Assembly (NCBI GenBank): GCA_040772845.1
Contig: JAXGXG010000001.1
Span: forward strand, 4,960,001 to 5,024,000
DNA from: PWXP01 sp040772845
GTDB taxonomy: Bacteria; Planctomycetota; Planctomycetia; Pirellulales; Thermoguttaceae
Direction of reading: 5' to 3'
Length of the DNA: 64,000 nucleotides
This document shows positions 54,830 through 63,837 of this stretch, piece after piece. Made by a program: the position numbers and the translations under genes. Each line of letters begins with the position of its first letter. Positions within the stretch are counted from its first letter, which is position 1. The notes beneath the pieces are model-generated. The model worked only from the letters and a program-made list of their open reading frames with translations. It made no database searches and was not told the DNA's origin.

Positions 54830-56143
54830 ATGCGACTTCTGCTGATCGTTGCCATATTGCTTGTATCCACAATGGCCTCGGCCAAGACACTCACGGTCGG
54901 TCCGGGCGAACCGCACCAGCGGATCGAGGACGCCTATGCCCGGGCCGGTGCAGGCGATACGATCCTCGTCCGCCCGCTGCCGGACGATCGGCCGTACGAG
55001 CAAGTTGCCCTCTATGCCGACAAGCCGGCGATTACCATCCGCGGCGTCCTCGGCCCGAACGGCCGGCGGGTGAAGCTTTCCGGCAAGGGATTCAGTTACA
55101 GCGGTCGCGGGCGCGTTCCGCGAGCCATGTTCCAATTCAATCCCGGGGCAGACGGCAGTACGTTGGAGAACTTCGAGTTGTCCGGCGCCGCGAACGACAG
55201 CCACAACGGGGCCGGTGTTCGGATCAATCAGGCCAATAACATCACGATCCGCAATTGCGACATCCATCACAATCACATGGGCATCATGTCGAACGGCCAT
55301 TTGCCCGACGGCGGCATGAATCAGGTGATCGAATTCTGCATAATCCACGAAAACGGCGACTTCGACCAGCCCGGCTATAACCACAACCTCTACCTGGGTG
55401 GGACCAGCGTCACTCTGCGCGGCTGTGAAGTCTACGGTAGTCTGACGGGACACAACGTGAAGAGTCGCGCCCATTTCAACTGGATCGAATACTGCTGCAT
55501 TCACGATTCGGCCAACCGCGAGTTCGATCTGGTCGATAGCGATGAAACGGCCGCCCCGGGCAGTCACGCCATACTGCTCGGCAATATCATCGTCAAGGAT
55601 CCGCAGTGCAAAGGGAATCGCGCTGTGATCCACTTCGGCCAGGACGGCGGTAAGGAGCATGACGGAATCCTGGCCCTGGTACACAACACCATTCTGACAC
55701 CGTTCATCTCGCCGGTGGTCGATCTGTCTGCCGGCAAGGCAAAGGCCCTGTTGCTCGGCAATCTCATCGATTCGGGCGGTGTACGCCAGAACGGGCAGGT
55801 GATTTCGCAATTCCGTAATGGCGCGGCTAACGACGCGGCAACCGGCAGCAACAACTGGTTCGCCGCCGGCTTTAACCAGGGGCTGCCGGCAGGCCGAGAC
55901 AATCGGTCCGGCGCGCCTGGGCAGCGGCTCCCCTTCGCCAATCTGCAGCAGTACGATTACCGCCTTGCCCGGCCGGTCGACGGCATCACGGCCGCCGGCA
56001 TGGAAGCGAACCGTCTGCAACTACCTCCCATCCCGGGAGGAACGGCCGTCAAAGACCCACTGCATCGCCAATATCGCCATCCCGCCGGCATCATCGAACG
56101 CACCTGGCGCGGCAATCGCCCGGATGTTGGCGCCTGCCAGTGA
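54830..56143 (+). CDS. secreted right-handed beta-helix protein (NosD/pectate-lyase-like fold)
   Basis: 437 aa from ATG 54830, with a signal peptide (MRLLLIVAILLVSTMASA). LTVGPGEPHQRIEDAYARAG is the start of the parallel beta-helix seen in NosD and polysaccharide lyase/hydrolase families, with repeated rungs (NNITIRNCDIHHNHMGIMSN, NQVIEFCIIHENGDF, NHNLYLGGTSVTLRGCEVYG, FNWIEYCCIHDSANREFDLV). The Cys and His residues recur in the turns. Possible roles are polysaccharide cleavage or binding; the catalytic residues are not identifiable. Same strand as the PhoD gene 206 bp upstream; convergent with csaA (1 bp apart). Confidence 0.88.
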   Translation: MRLLLIVAILLVSTMASAKTLTVGPGEPHQRIEDAYARAGAGDTILVRPLPDDRPYEQVALYADKPAITIRGVLGPNGRRVKLSGKGFSYSGRGRVPRAMFQFNPGADGSTLENFELSGAANDSHNGAGVRINQANNITIRNCDIHHNHMGIMSNGHLPDGGMNQVIEFCIIHENGDFDQPGYNHNLYLGGTSVTLRGCEVYGSLTGHNVKSRAHFNWIEYCCIHDSANREFDLVDSDETAAPGSHAILLGNIIVKDPQCKGNRAVIHFGQDGGKEHDGILALVHNTILTPFISPVVDLSAGKAKALLLGNLIDSGGVRQNGQVISQFRNGAANDAATGSNNWFAAGFNQGLPAGRDNRSGAPGQRLPFANLQQYDYRLARPVDGITAAGMEANRLQLPPIPGGTAVKDPLHRQYRHPAGIIERTWRGNRPDVGACQ

Positions 56144-56144
56144 T

Positions 56145-56483
56145 TCACGCCAGCTTCGCCCCGTTATGCACGCTCTTGTCGGGCACAGCAAGAACAACGG
56201 CGCCATCCTCGCGATAGAAGCCGGTGAGCAGAAAATCTGAAAGTACAGGCCCGATTTGCTTTGTAGGAAAGTTGACAACCCCAACGATCTGACGCCCGAG
56301 GAGTTCCTCCTTCGAATAGAGATCTACGACCCTCGCGCTGGTCTTCCTGCTGCCAAGCTCCGGACCGAAATCGACCTTAATCTTGTAGGCCGGTCTTCTT
56401 GCCTCCGGGAAATCCTCCACCTCGACAATCGTTCCCACCCGCAGCTCAACCTGCTCAAACTCATCCCACGTGATCGTTTTCAT
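56145..56483 (-). CDS. csaA: CsaA-like tRNA-binding chaperone
   Basis: 112 aa, the normal length. ITWDEFEQVELRVGTIVEVE, FPEARRPAYKIKVDFG, RQIVGVVNFPTKQIGPVLSD and VLAVPDKSV are the conserved OB-fold (tRNA-binding, EMAP-like) segments. In Bacillus CsaA binds peptides and assists preprotein export; it is cytoplasmic. Its ATG at 56483 lies inside the upstream membrane-protein gene, a 23-bp overlap, so the two are probably one transcript. Confidence 0.93.
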   Translation of the reverse strand: MKTITWDEFEQVELRVGTIVEVEDFPEARRPAYKIKVDFGPELGSRKTSARVVDLYSKEELLGRQIVGVVNFPTKQIGPVLSDFLLTGFYREDGAVVLAVPDKSVHNGAKLA

Positions 56484-57264
56484 GAATCTCTTCGTTCCTT
56501 CCGGAAGATGGCAAGGCTTGCTCAGGAGTCGACACGCTACCACTGCTGCCATCACTGAGTTGGCCGTCTGGCTGTGCCGCATGGCTTATCTTAACATCCT
56601 CCTCGCTCCTGTCCATCCAAGCTTCGTGAGGATACGGTTCCAATTCTTCAACGGCATAAGATAGTCGTACGACACGAACAACAGGCCCAGCCAGGGCAGC
56701 AATCACCATGGAAAGACTGAACGTAAGGAGTATTGATATCTCGATACGTTGGTACGGCATCAGCGCCCGGCCAAGTTCGGGATAATTTGCCTGCAAGGTC
56801 TTGATGAGAATGGCCAAGACAATCAGTAGTGCGTTACTCGCGAGGTTGCCAAGAACAATCCAGCCCCAGCGGAGCGTTCTGTCTTCTTCTCTCGCAACCG
56901 AACGAAAATACCAGAGTTCGACACCTATTGTGACTGCCACAGCAACCCCCGTGAACAGGAAGAAGCTTGCCTGGGAATGCAGGGACCACACCGTAAATGC
57001 CAGCGGAATTCCGGCCAGCAGACTGAGCAGATTGGCGCGTATCGAGCGGAACAGCGGACGATGATGCACTCCGGCACGGGAGACGAATGGACGCTCGACA
57101 AACGCAACCAGTACTGTCGGAACCAAACCAAACAACGGGTCCATCGGTAACACGCCGGGCCAAATCCAAACCCAACTCGCCAGCGAGTTGGCAAACGCCG
57201 GCGTTGCCGGCACTAGAACCATTAGCGTTACCAGCAAGGCTCGGAGAAGTCGTCGGGCATCCAT
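56461..57264 (-). CDS. polytopic membrane protein of unknown function
   Basis: 267 aa from ATG 57264, supported by GGAG seven bases upstream; the frame is open 34 codons further, without a better start. After a signal-like first segment (LLRALLVTLMVLVPATPAFA) there are about four to five membrane helices (LFGLVPTVLVAFVERPF, ANLLSLLAGIPLAFTVW, FFLFTGVAVAVTIGVEL, WIVLGNLASNALLIVLAILI and ISILLTFSLSMVIAALAG). The C-terminal 60 residues are hydrophilic and acidic. No family recognised. It overlaps csaA and lies 101 bp downstream of another membrane protein gene. Confidence 0.75.
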   Translation of the reverse strand: MDARRLLRALLVTLMVLVPATPAFANSLASWVWIWPGVLPMDPLFGLVPTVLVAFVERPFVSRAGVHHRPLFRSIRANLLSLLAGIPLAFTVWSLHSQASFFLFTGVAVAVTIGVELWYFRSVAREEDRTLRWGWIVLGNLASNALLIVLAILIKTLQANYPELGRALMPYQRIEISILLTFSLSMVIAALAGPVVRVVRLSYAVEELEPYPHEAWMDRSEEDVKISHAAQPDGQLSDGSSGSVSTPEQALPSSGRNEEIHENDHVG

Positions 57265-57365
57265 CAGTAGGCTCCGGTGTGAGATGATAGGCGTAGAGAC
57301 TCCGGAACGCAGACTATCCATGGTTTGTGATTCATTTTGCCAACTGAATGCCTGCTCGTCCAACA

Positions 57366-58121
57366 TTAGGCCTCACTGGGCGACGAATGCAATGCTGAGG
57401 CGGTACGCACGGAAGACATGCGTTGTGGTCCCTCGGCTCGATTCGTCTCCGGTTCCTGCCTGATATAGCACGTGGGGGTGTCCGTCCCTGTCAAGGTTGC
57501 GCCTGCACCAGAAAGGAACGAAACGAGCCGGCATCCGAGCGACTCGATCGTTGCCTTTGCTGCATAGGGGCCGACGATACAGATGTCCTGCTCGGGCTTT
57601 CGTCGCTGCTTGTACTTCTCGCTTTTCGCAGGATCATCGTGATCGAACCAAATACGAACGTGCCAGTCCTTCCGGTCGGCTGTTGCCCGGCTGGCTGCTC
57701 GTCGCGTGCTCCATTCCACGGTCTCAATCTTGTTGAGAGCAATCGATATCGTGATGAACCGATGGCCGAACAACCGGTATCCGAGGCGGACTTTACGGGA
57801 GGGTCCGCCACCGGCGGTTACTTCCACGAAATGGCGTCTCGCCACGTCGCCAAGCAGATTCACCAGAAAGCCCCGCAGTCCGCCTTCCTCGCGACTTCCA
57901 CCCCACAGGATCATGAGGACGATGGCAATCCATAGGCACGATGCGATCGGGGCAATTCCATGGAGAAGGCTCGCCACGGCCAGAATGAAGAGACCCACCA
58001 CGGCCAGGATCTTGCCGGCGTTGACCAAAACGCCGCCCCAGGGCATTGGTATCGCCATTTCCCGGGTTGAATTGAAGTCTTCCTTTGCACTCACCTGCAT
58101 GGGATGCACCTCGATCTGCAT
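57366..58121 (-). CDS. two-helix membrane protein of unknown function
   Basis: 251 aa from ATG 58121 (QIEVHPMQVSAKEDFNSTRE); the frame continues 91 codons upstream but that part has no protein-like character. Two adjacent membrane helices (ILAVVGLFILAVASLLHGIA and ASCLWIAIVLMILWGG, about residues 38-75) are followed by a soluble domain with YRLFGHRFITISIALNKIET and WHVRIWFDHDD, a basic stretch and a Cys-containing C-terminus. No family recognised. Divergent from the DUF1559-like gene across a 458-bp spacer. Confidence 0.65.
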   Translation of the reverse strand: MQIEVHPMQVSAKEDFNSTREMAIPMPWGGVLVNAGKILAVVGLFILAVASLLHGIAPIASCLWIAIVLMILWGGSREEGGLRGFLVNLLGDVARRHFVEVTAGGGPSRKVRLGYRLFGHRFITISIALNKIETVEWSTRRAASRATADRKDWHVRIWFDHDDPAKSEKYKQRRKPEQDICIVGPYAAKATIESLGCRLVSFLSGAGATLTGTDTPTCYIRQEPETNRAEGPQRMSSVRTASALHSSPSEA

Positions 58122-58579
58122 GGTGTTCCCTGACCGGCTCGTAGCACCGCAACATCGTCCTGCGATTGCAGCGCCCTCAATCTGTGTATCATACACAAGG
58201 TTCTCACCGCACGACAACCCGCATTTGCTCCGATCTGTATCGGAGGTATCCAACCTGGATGCAATCCCCTGCCGGGGGTCCTCGCTTGACAACGCCGGTC
58301 GGTTCCACGACAACAATGGCGAAATGTGGAGCATACCTGACCGTAACGGGTTGATTCGGAACGATCCGTGAATCCTCGGACGGTTACCTTCCACGGCAGC
58401 AAATCTCAGGAGAACGAGAGATGGTTACCAGGTCGAATCATTCATGTCGTGTAGTGCTCCTTTCTGCTTCCGCCGGACCTCTGGTGCGAAGTCCCGCGAA
58501 TGCTACGCGCGTCAGAAGCGCGTTCAGCGCCGCGACTCCACGGCGGCCGAGCCGTTTCGGCGCCGCGAGGTCCGGCAAG
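58122..58579. other. divergent intergenic region
   Basis: No gene is supported in these 458 bp. Frames entering it from both flanking genes remain open, but lack homology and ribosome-binding sites. No convincing promoter pair was found. Confidence 0.5.
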
Positions 58580-59302
58580 ATGTCTACAGGCATGATTGTA
58601 TTGATCTGCATAGCCTGCTGTCTACCGCTGGTCTGCTGTCTGGGGATCGGCGGTGCTCTGGTATTGCCGGCAGTGCAAGCAGCCCGGGAGGCAGCGCGGC
58701 GGGCGCTGTGCTGCAACAACCTGAAGCAGATCGGCTTGGCGCTGCACAATTACAGCGCAATCTACGACTGTTTCCCGCCGGCATTCGTTCCCGATAAAGA
58801 CGGCCGGCCCATGCACAGTTGGCGCGTGCTCATCCTGCCATACCTGGGGGAGCAGGCCCTATACGACCAATACCGATTCGATGAGCCTTGGGACTCGCCC
58901 CACAATAGCGCCCTGGCGGCACTGATGCCGAGCATCTATCGGTGCCCCAGTGTCTCTCCCCCCAGCGAAACAACGACCAGTTACGTGATGGCCGTAGGAC
59001 CGGACGCCTTCAGTACGGGTCCCGGTGTGCGCCAATTCGATGAGTTCACCGACGAACTTTCCTGGACCATTGCCGTAGTCGAAATGTCCGATGCCGGAAT
59101 CAACTGGCTGGAGCCGAGAGATTGGGACACCACCAGCTCCGACCGCCCGAACAGTCAACATCCTGCGGTTTTCAACGCCCTGATGGCCGACGCCACCTTT
59201 CGCAGCATAGCCAAAGACGTCGATCCCGACGTACTCAAAGCCATGGCCACCATCAATGACGGTGAAATGATCGACCCGTCCGAGGCCGACCCCGAACGGT
59301 AA
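58580..59302 (+). CDS. DUF1559-type protein lacking the prepilin motif
   Basis: 240 aa from ATG 58580 (GAGG nine bases upstream; an earlier start at 58421 is possible but unlikely). DUF1559 proteins are a huge planctomycete family with a type IV prepilin-like N-terminus. Here the core LPAVQAAREAARRALCCNNL, QIGLALHNYSAIYDCFPPAF, SWRVLILPYLGEQALYDQY and the C-terminal HPAVFNALMADAT are recognisable, but the prepilin cleavage motif (GFTLVE) is replaced by MSTGMIVLICIACCLPLVCC, a Cys-rich membrane segment, and the family's H-X9-DG motif reads H-X9-DA. It should stay in the membrane as an uncleaved anchor rather than be processed. Function unknown. Confidence 0.85.
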   Translation: MSTGMIVLICIACCLPLVCCLGIGGALVLPAVQAAREAARRALCCNNLKQIGLALHNYSAIYDCFPPAFVPDKDGRPMHSWRVLILPYLGEQALYDQYRFDEPWDSPHNSALAALMPSIYRCPSVSPPSETTTSYVMAVGPDAFSTGPGVRQFDEFTDELSWTIAVVEMSDAGINWLEPRDWDTTSSDRPNSQHPAVFNALMADATFRSIAKDVDPDVLKAMATINDGEMIDPSEADPER

Positions 59303-59353
59303 GGCAATTGTCCGTCTGACAGGTAGCCGTACGATTCTCAAACAGAATAGCCG

Positions 59354-60958
59354 TCACACCGCTCCATGTCTTAACACGCGCCCGTAGAGGGTGATTGCCG
59401 GTTTGCCGGCGGCGATGGCGGGTTGGCCGTTGACGAAGAGGTGGCAAAGGCCGGTGGCGTAAACGCCGGGCTTCTCGAAAGTGGCCTGGTCGCGGAAGGC
59501 GCCAGGATCGAACACGACCACGTCGGCAAACGCGCCTTCTCGCAGGTAGCCGCGGTTGGGTAAACGGAGGATATCGGACGGCAGGCCGGTACAGCTCCGA
59601 ATGGCCTGTGCCAACGGTAACACCTTCTGGTCCAGCGAGTAATAGCCGATCTTGCGAGGGAAGGCGCCGAACAGACGGGGATGCGTTGTGGGCGACTGGG
59701 TCGGACCGCTTCCCCAGCCGTCCGATGCGGTTGCAACCCAAGGCAACTGCATGCCGTAACGGACGTCGTCTTCCGACATCGAGAAGTTGACAATCATGCC
59801 GCCGCCGGAACAGTACAGTTCCAGGGCTACCTCCGCCGGGTCGAGTTTTTCCGTGGCGACAACTTCCGAGATGTAACGGCATCGCCATTCGGCCTTCTTG
59901 CACGAACACAACATGACGTCCTTGGTCATAGCCAGCCGCCTGGCCAACAACTCGCGCACCTGGCGATCGAGCGCCGGATCGGCCGCCATGCGTTTGCGCA
60001 GGTCCTTCCGCCCACCGGGAATCCCATCGGACGGCACAACCGAGGGTACGAAACTCGAACACGAAGCGGCATAAGGATACTGATCGGCCGTCGCCTGCTG
60101 CCCCTTCCCGCGTGCCTCTTCAATCCGGTCCGCGGCGGTGCGCAGCTTGCCCCAGTTCTGCTTCATTGCCGACTTGAAGTGGGAAACGTGGACCGGCAGG
60201 TTTGCCTCCCGCCCGATCTCCAGGGCCTCCTCAACCGCTTCCACGAGTCCGTCGGCCTCGTTGCGAACATGACTTGCGTAGAGCCCGCCGTGAGAAGCCA
60301 CCACACGGGCAATCTCGATCACCTCGGCCGTATCCGCATGGCTGTTCCACGCGTACCAGAGTCCCGTAGACATCCCCCAGGCGCCTGCCTTCATGGCGCA
60401 AGCAGTTGCATCCTTCATGTGTGTGAGTTCATCGGGCTTGGGACGGCGCGGTGCATTCTGCATGGCATCGCTACGAACCGGACCATACGGCAGTAGGTGG
60501 ATCACGTTCGTGCCCACGCCATTACACTCAAGCTGGTTGAAATACCCGGCGACGTCGCCATTCCCACAACCGCAGTTGCCCGTAATGACCGTACTGCATC
60601 CTTGCGTCAGATAGTTCAGATTCGCCCGAAGCGGCGATTGGACAAGGCTCCGATCGCAGTGGGTATGCAAATCGATGAAGCCCGGAGCAACGACCAATCC
60701 CGCACAATCGATCACCTGCTCCACACGACCAACGTCGAACTGGCCGACCGCCACAATCTTGTCGCCGCGAATGGCAACGTCGCCTACCTGACCTTCGGTT
60801 CCGGCGCCATCGTAGAGCGTGCCGCCGCGCAGCAGTACGTCGGCGTCGATCCGCTCGCCGGCCAACGACCAACCGGCCATCATCCCCTGCACGCCCATGG
60901 CAAGTACGGCTCGCCGGCCAAGGTGCGGACCACCTTTACGATTCGTTTGCGAACTCAT
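59354..60958 (-). CDS. D-aminoacylase/N-acyl-D-amino-acid deacylase-like amidohydrolase
   Basis: 534 aa from ATG 60958 (AAAGGAG eight bases upstream). A Tat-type signal is likely (GRRAVLAMGVQGMMAGWSLA). Metal-dependent amidohydrolase superfamily, D-aminoacylase group: VVAPGFIDLHTHCDRSLVQS with the HxH metal site, the zinc-bridging Cys region TVITGNCGCGNG, ligands in GLYASHVRNEADG and LPVHVSHFKSAMK, and the active-site Asp in VATASDGWGSG. It hydrolyses N-acylated D-amino acids or related dipeptides in the periplasm, consistent with recycling peptidoglycan or secondary-metabolite fragments. It is 110 bp downstream of the fucosidase gene on the same strand. Confidence 0.92.
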   Translation of the reverse strand: MSSQTNRKGGPHLGRRAVLAMGVQGMMAGWSLAGERIDADVLLRGGTLYDGAGTEGQVGDVAIRGDKIVAVGQFDVGRVEQVIDCAGLVVAPGFIDLHTHCDRSLVQSPLRANLNYLTQGCSTVITGNCGCGNGDVAGYFNQLECNGVGTNVIHLLPYGPVRSDAMQNAPRRPKPDELTHMKDATACAMKAGAWGMSTGLWYAWNSHADTAEVIEIARVVASHGGLYASHVRNEADGLVEAVEEALEIGREANLPVHVSHFKSAMKQNWGKLRTAADRIEEARGKGQQATADQYPYAASCSSFVPSVVPSDGIPGGRKDLRKRMAADPALDRQVRELLARRLAMTKDVMLCSCKKAEWRCRYISEVVATEKLDPAEVALELYCSGGGMIVNFSMSEDDVRYGMQLPWVATASDGWGSGPTQSPTTHPRLFGAFPRKIGYYSLDQKVLPLAQAIRSCTGLPSDILRLPNRGYLREGAFADVVVFDPGAFRDQATFEKPGVYATGLCHLFVNGQPAIAAGKPAITLYGRVLRHGAV

Positions 60959-61068
60959 GGACGTAGCTCCTTTGCATTACGGGAAGCAGTTGAACGCTGG
61001 TAACGCCAATCCACAAATACATTCCCTGGAGGAACCCCAATCGGGCGACAGGTGACCGGCGCGCCCGC

Positions 61069-62520
61069 TTACGGCGCGAAGTAGATCTCCAGGGTCGAAA
61101 GGGTGGGGCACGCGCGACTTCCGGTGATACGCAGCCGAACGGCGTCGGCCGTGACCGTGGGCGTGCAGAGAATACGGCGCGGACCGATGGTCGTCCCCGC
61201 CCCAATCTCCTGCCATGCGCCGCCGACGCGAGCATCGATTGCGAAGGCTTCAACCCGCTGCCCCAGCGAGATCTGCTCCTGCACCCGCACGCGATTCAAC
61301 TGGGTGGGCTTGCCCAGTTCAACGACAAGCTCCGCCCTCCGGACGTCGTCATCGGCCGCCCAATACGTATTCCTATCGCCATCGGTCAAATTCGCGGCGG
61401 CAAACTGCGGATCGTTGCCACGCGTGTTTGAAGCCGTTGCCGACTTGCCTGCCGCCAGGTCCTTGTCGAACGTGGCATCCAACACCTTTCTCAAACCCAC
61501 GAGCCGCTCGCAGTCGATTTCGTGGAACCGGCCGCGGCGATCGGGCGGAATGTTCAGCAGCAGGTTGCAGCCGTTCCCAACACTGCTGTAATAGATTTCC
61601 AGCAGCTTTTCGACGCTCTTGACCTTTTCGTCCTGGGCGGCGTGATAGAACCAGCCTGGGCGGATCGAGACGTCCACCTCGGCCGGAACCCAGTGGGTGC
61701 CGTCCGCCTGCCCGTGAGCCAGGCCGTTACGGTCGGCATGGCCGGGCAGGAACTCGTCGCGGCGCAACGTGGCCCAGTTCGTACTGCTGCCGGCGCCGCT
61801 CTCGTTGCCTACCCAACGCACGTCGGGACCGCCGTCGCTGAACATGACCGCCATGGGCTGAAGCGTGCGGACAATGCTCCAAGTATTCGGCCAATCGTAA
61901 TAGGTGCGGTTGTCGATCCGGCGAGTCTCCCGAGCGCCGCCGTAGTAGCCGTCGCCGCCGTTGGCGCCGTCGAACCACACCTCGAAGATATCGCCGTAGT
62001 TGGTCAGTAGTTCGCGCAACTGGGCACGATAATATTCGATGTACTTCAGTGTGCCGTAGTCCGCGTGGTTCCGGTCCCAGGGCGAAAGGTATACACCCAT
62101 CCGCAATCCGTTGGCCTTGCAGGCGGCGGCCAGTTCGGCCACAACATCGCCTTTGCCGTCCTTCCAGGGCGAGTTCTTGACCGAATGCTCTGTGTACTTG
62201 CTGGGCCACAGGCAGAAGCCGTCGTGATGCTTCGCCGTAATGATCAGGCCCGTCATGCCGGCCTGCTTCGCCACCTCGGCCCATTGACGCGGATCGAGAT
62301 CCGTCGGGTTGAAAATCTTCGGATCTTCGTCACCGTAGCCCCACTCCTTATCGGTGAACGTGTTCACCGTGAAGTGGATGAACCCGTAATACTCCATCTC
62401 GTGCCATCGCAACTGCCGCTCGGTGGGCAGCGGGCCAAACGGTGCAGGCGGTTCCGCGGCCGGAACAGTTGTGCAGGCGGCAAGGAACATGAAGAACATC
62501 AGGCAGACAACTCGGTTCAT
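61069..62520 (-). CDS. GH29 alpha-L-fucosidase with C-terminal F5/8-type (CBM32-like) domain
   Basis: 483 aa from ATG 62520 (AAGGGA upstream); probably a lipoprotein, as the signal peptide ends in the lipobox LAAC (Cys16). The GH29 barrel is complete: WHEMEYYGFIHFTVNTFTDK, GLIITAKHHDGFCLWPSKYT, GVYLSPWDRN and the catalytic nucleophile Asp184 in FEVWFDGANGG. The last 130 residues (LAAGKSATASNTRGNDPQFA ... VELGKPTQLNRVRVQEQI) look like an F5/8 type C/CBM32 module, which usually binds the terminal sugar. It releases fucose from algal or host glycans outside the inner membrane. Followed on the same strand by the D-aminoacylase gene. Confidence 0.95.
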   Translation of the reverse strand: MNRVVCLMFFMFLAACTTVPAAEPPAPFGPLPTERQLRWHEMEYYGFIHFTVNTFTDKEWGYGDEDPKIFNPTDLDPRQWAEVAKQAGMTGLIITAKHHDGFCLWPSKYTEHSVKNSPWKDGKGDVVAELAAACKANGLRMGVYLSPWDRNHADYGTLKYIEYYRAQLRELLTNYGDIFEVWFDGANGGDGYYGGARETRRIDNRTYYDWPNTWSIVRTLQPMAVMFSDGGPDVRWVGNESGAGSSTNWATLRRDEFLPGHADRNGLAHGQADGTHWVPAEVDVSIRPGWFYHAAQDEKVKSVEKLLEIYYSSVGNGCNLLLNIPPDRRGRFHEIDCERLVGLRKVLDATFDKDLAAGKSATASNTRGNDPQFAAANLTDGDRNTYWAADDDVRRAELVVELGKPTQLNRVRVQEQISLGQRVEAFAIDARVGGAWQEIGAGTTIGPRRILCTPTVTADAVRLRITGSRACPTLSTLEIYFAP

Positions 62521-62787
62521 GGCGGGTCCCTTCAGGCTTCTGGAACAAATGACTGTGCCGAACAGGCTGGCCAAGCGAGTTTCCTTCCTGCCCAACCCAG
62601 GCTCGATTATAGCCCAACAGACAGAAGTGTCAACCAACCTGAACGACGGATCCCGCCGACAATCCTGTACTGGAGGTGCTTTGCGAGAATCAGAAACGCA
62701 AGCGACTCAATACACTTCCGCTATGGACCTGCAAAGCAGAATGGGGGACAATTATCGTGGGCTATCGTTCAGTCTGGCCGGAGGCAG

Positions 62788-63792
62788 ATGATGATTCGCT
62801 GTGGAAACGCGGTGCTAGCGGTCGCGATCGTTGTCGCATTCCTTCCCGCCCTTACTGCCGCACAATCGACCTCGGAAACGAACATGAATATCGCAATGCC
62901 GACCGGCGGTGGCAAGCAATTCTGGACCGATCGGTTCATTCACCACCAGTGGCGCATCCAGCAGAACATCTACACGGGCCATTGCCGGCTGCTGGACGAT
63001 AACGACGTGCGCCGCGCTTGGGGCGAGTACGACGCATGTCGGCAGGCGTTCGAGCGTCTTCGGATTGAACGCGAACTTCCGCCCGTTCGCGGCAAGGTCG
63101 TTGTAACCGTCCACGGGTTAGGCCGAACGCGCAAATCGATGGCCCGCATGGGCGAATACCTGGCGCAAGAAGGCGGGTACACCTGGCTCAACTTCTCTTA
63201 CGCCAGCACGCGCGATTCGATCGATGCCCACGCCGAGGCACTGTTGCAGGTGCTTCACGATTTGGACGAGGCAGAGGAGGTTCACTTCGTGGCCCATAGT
63301 CTCGGCAATCTGGTCATTCGCCGCTACATGCACCAGCGCGCCCTATTGGAGCCGGAACGGCGCGGTCCGCAATTGGGCCGATTCGTCATGCTGGCTCCGC
63401 CGAACCAGGGCGCCGAACTGGCGGTGCGGCTTCGCGACAACGGACTGTTCCGGCTGATCTTTGGAACGGGTGGACGCCAGCTCGCCGTGAATTGGGACGA
63501 GGTAGAGCGGCGGCTGGCGATCCCGCCGTGTCCCTTCGGCATTGTGGCTGGCGGGCCGGGGGAAGCCGGTCTGAACAACCCGCTCATCTCCAAAGAGAAC
63601 GACCTCGTAGTAACCGTGGCCGAAACCCGCCTGGCCGGCGCAGCCGATTTCCTTGTCGTGCCCGAATGGCACACATTCATCATGAACTCACCCGAGGTCC
63701 GGCAGTACACCCTGCGATTCCTCCAGCACGGTCACTTCCTGTCGCCCCAAGCCCGCCAGCCCATCCGGGCCGCCGAGCCCGACGTGCGTTGA
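62788..63792 (+). CDS. secreted alpha/beta-hydrolase (lipase/esterase-like)
   Basis: 334 aa from ATG 62788 or, with better spacing to GGAGG (62780-62784), the next ATG at 62791. Signal peptide LAVAIVVAFLPALTAAQS. Alpha/beta-hydrolase fold: oxyanion strand VVVTVHGLGRTRKS, nucleophile elbow FVAHSLGNLVIRR with Ser in the G/A-H-S-L-G motif, an Asp candidate in LISKENDLVVTV and a His in VPEWHTFIM. It resembles PGAP1-like or triacylglycerol lipases that cleave lipid or ester bonds in the periplasm. Divergent from the fucosidase gene. Confidence 0.9.
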   Translation: MMIRCGNAVLAVAIVVAFLPALTAAQSTSETNMNIAMPTGGGKQFWTDRFIHHQWRIQQNIYTGHCRLLDDNDVRRAWGEYDACRQAFERLRIERELPPVRGKVVVTVHGLGRTRKSMARMGEYLAQEGGYTWLNFSYASTRDSIDAHAEALLQVLHDLDEAEEVHFVAHSLGNLVIRRYMHQRALLEPERRGPQLGRFVMLAPPNQGAELAVRLRDNGLFRLIFGTGGRQLAVNWDEVERRLAIPPCPFGIVAGGPGEAGLNNPLISKENDLVVTVAETRLAGAADFLVVPEWHTFIMNSPEVRQYTLRFLQHGHFLSPQARQPIRAAEPDVR

Positions 63793-63837
63793 AGAAGCGC
63801 ATTCTCTTCTTTGTAATCAAGAGTTGGGCAAGGTCCG

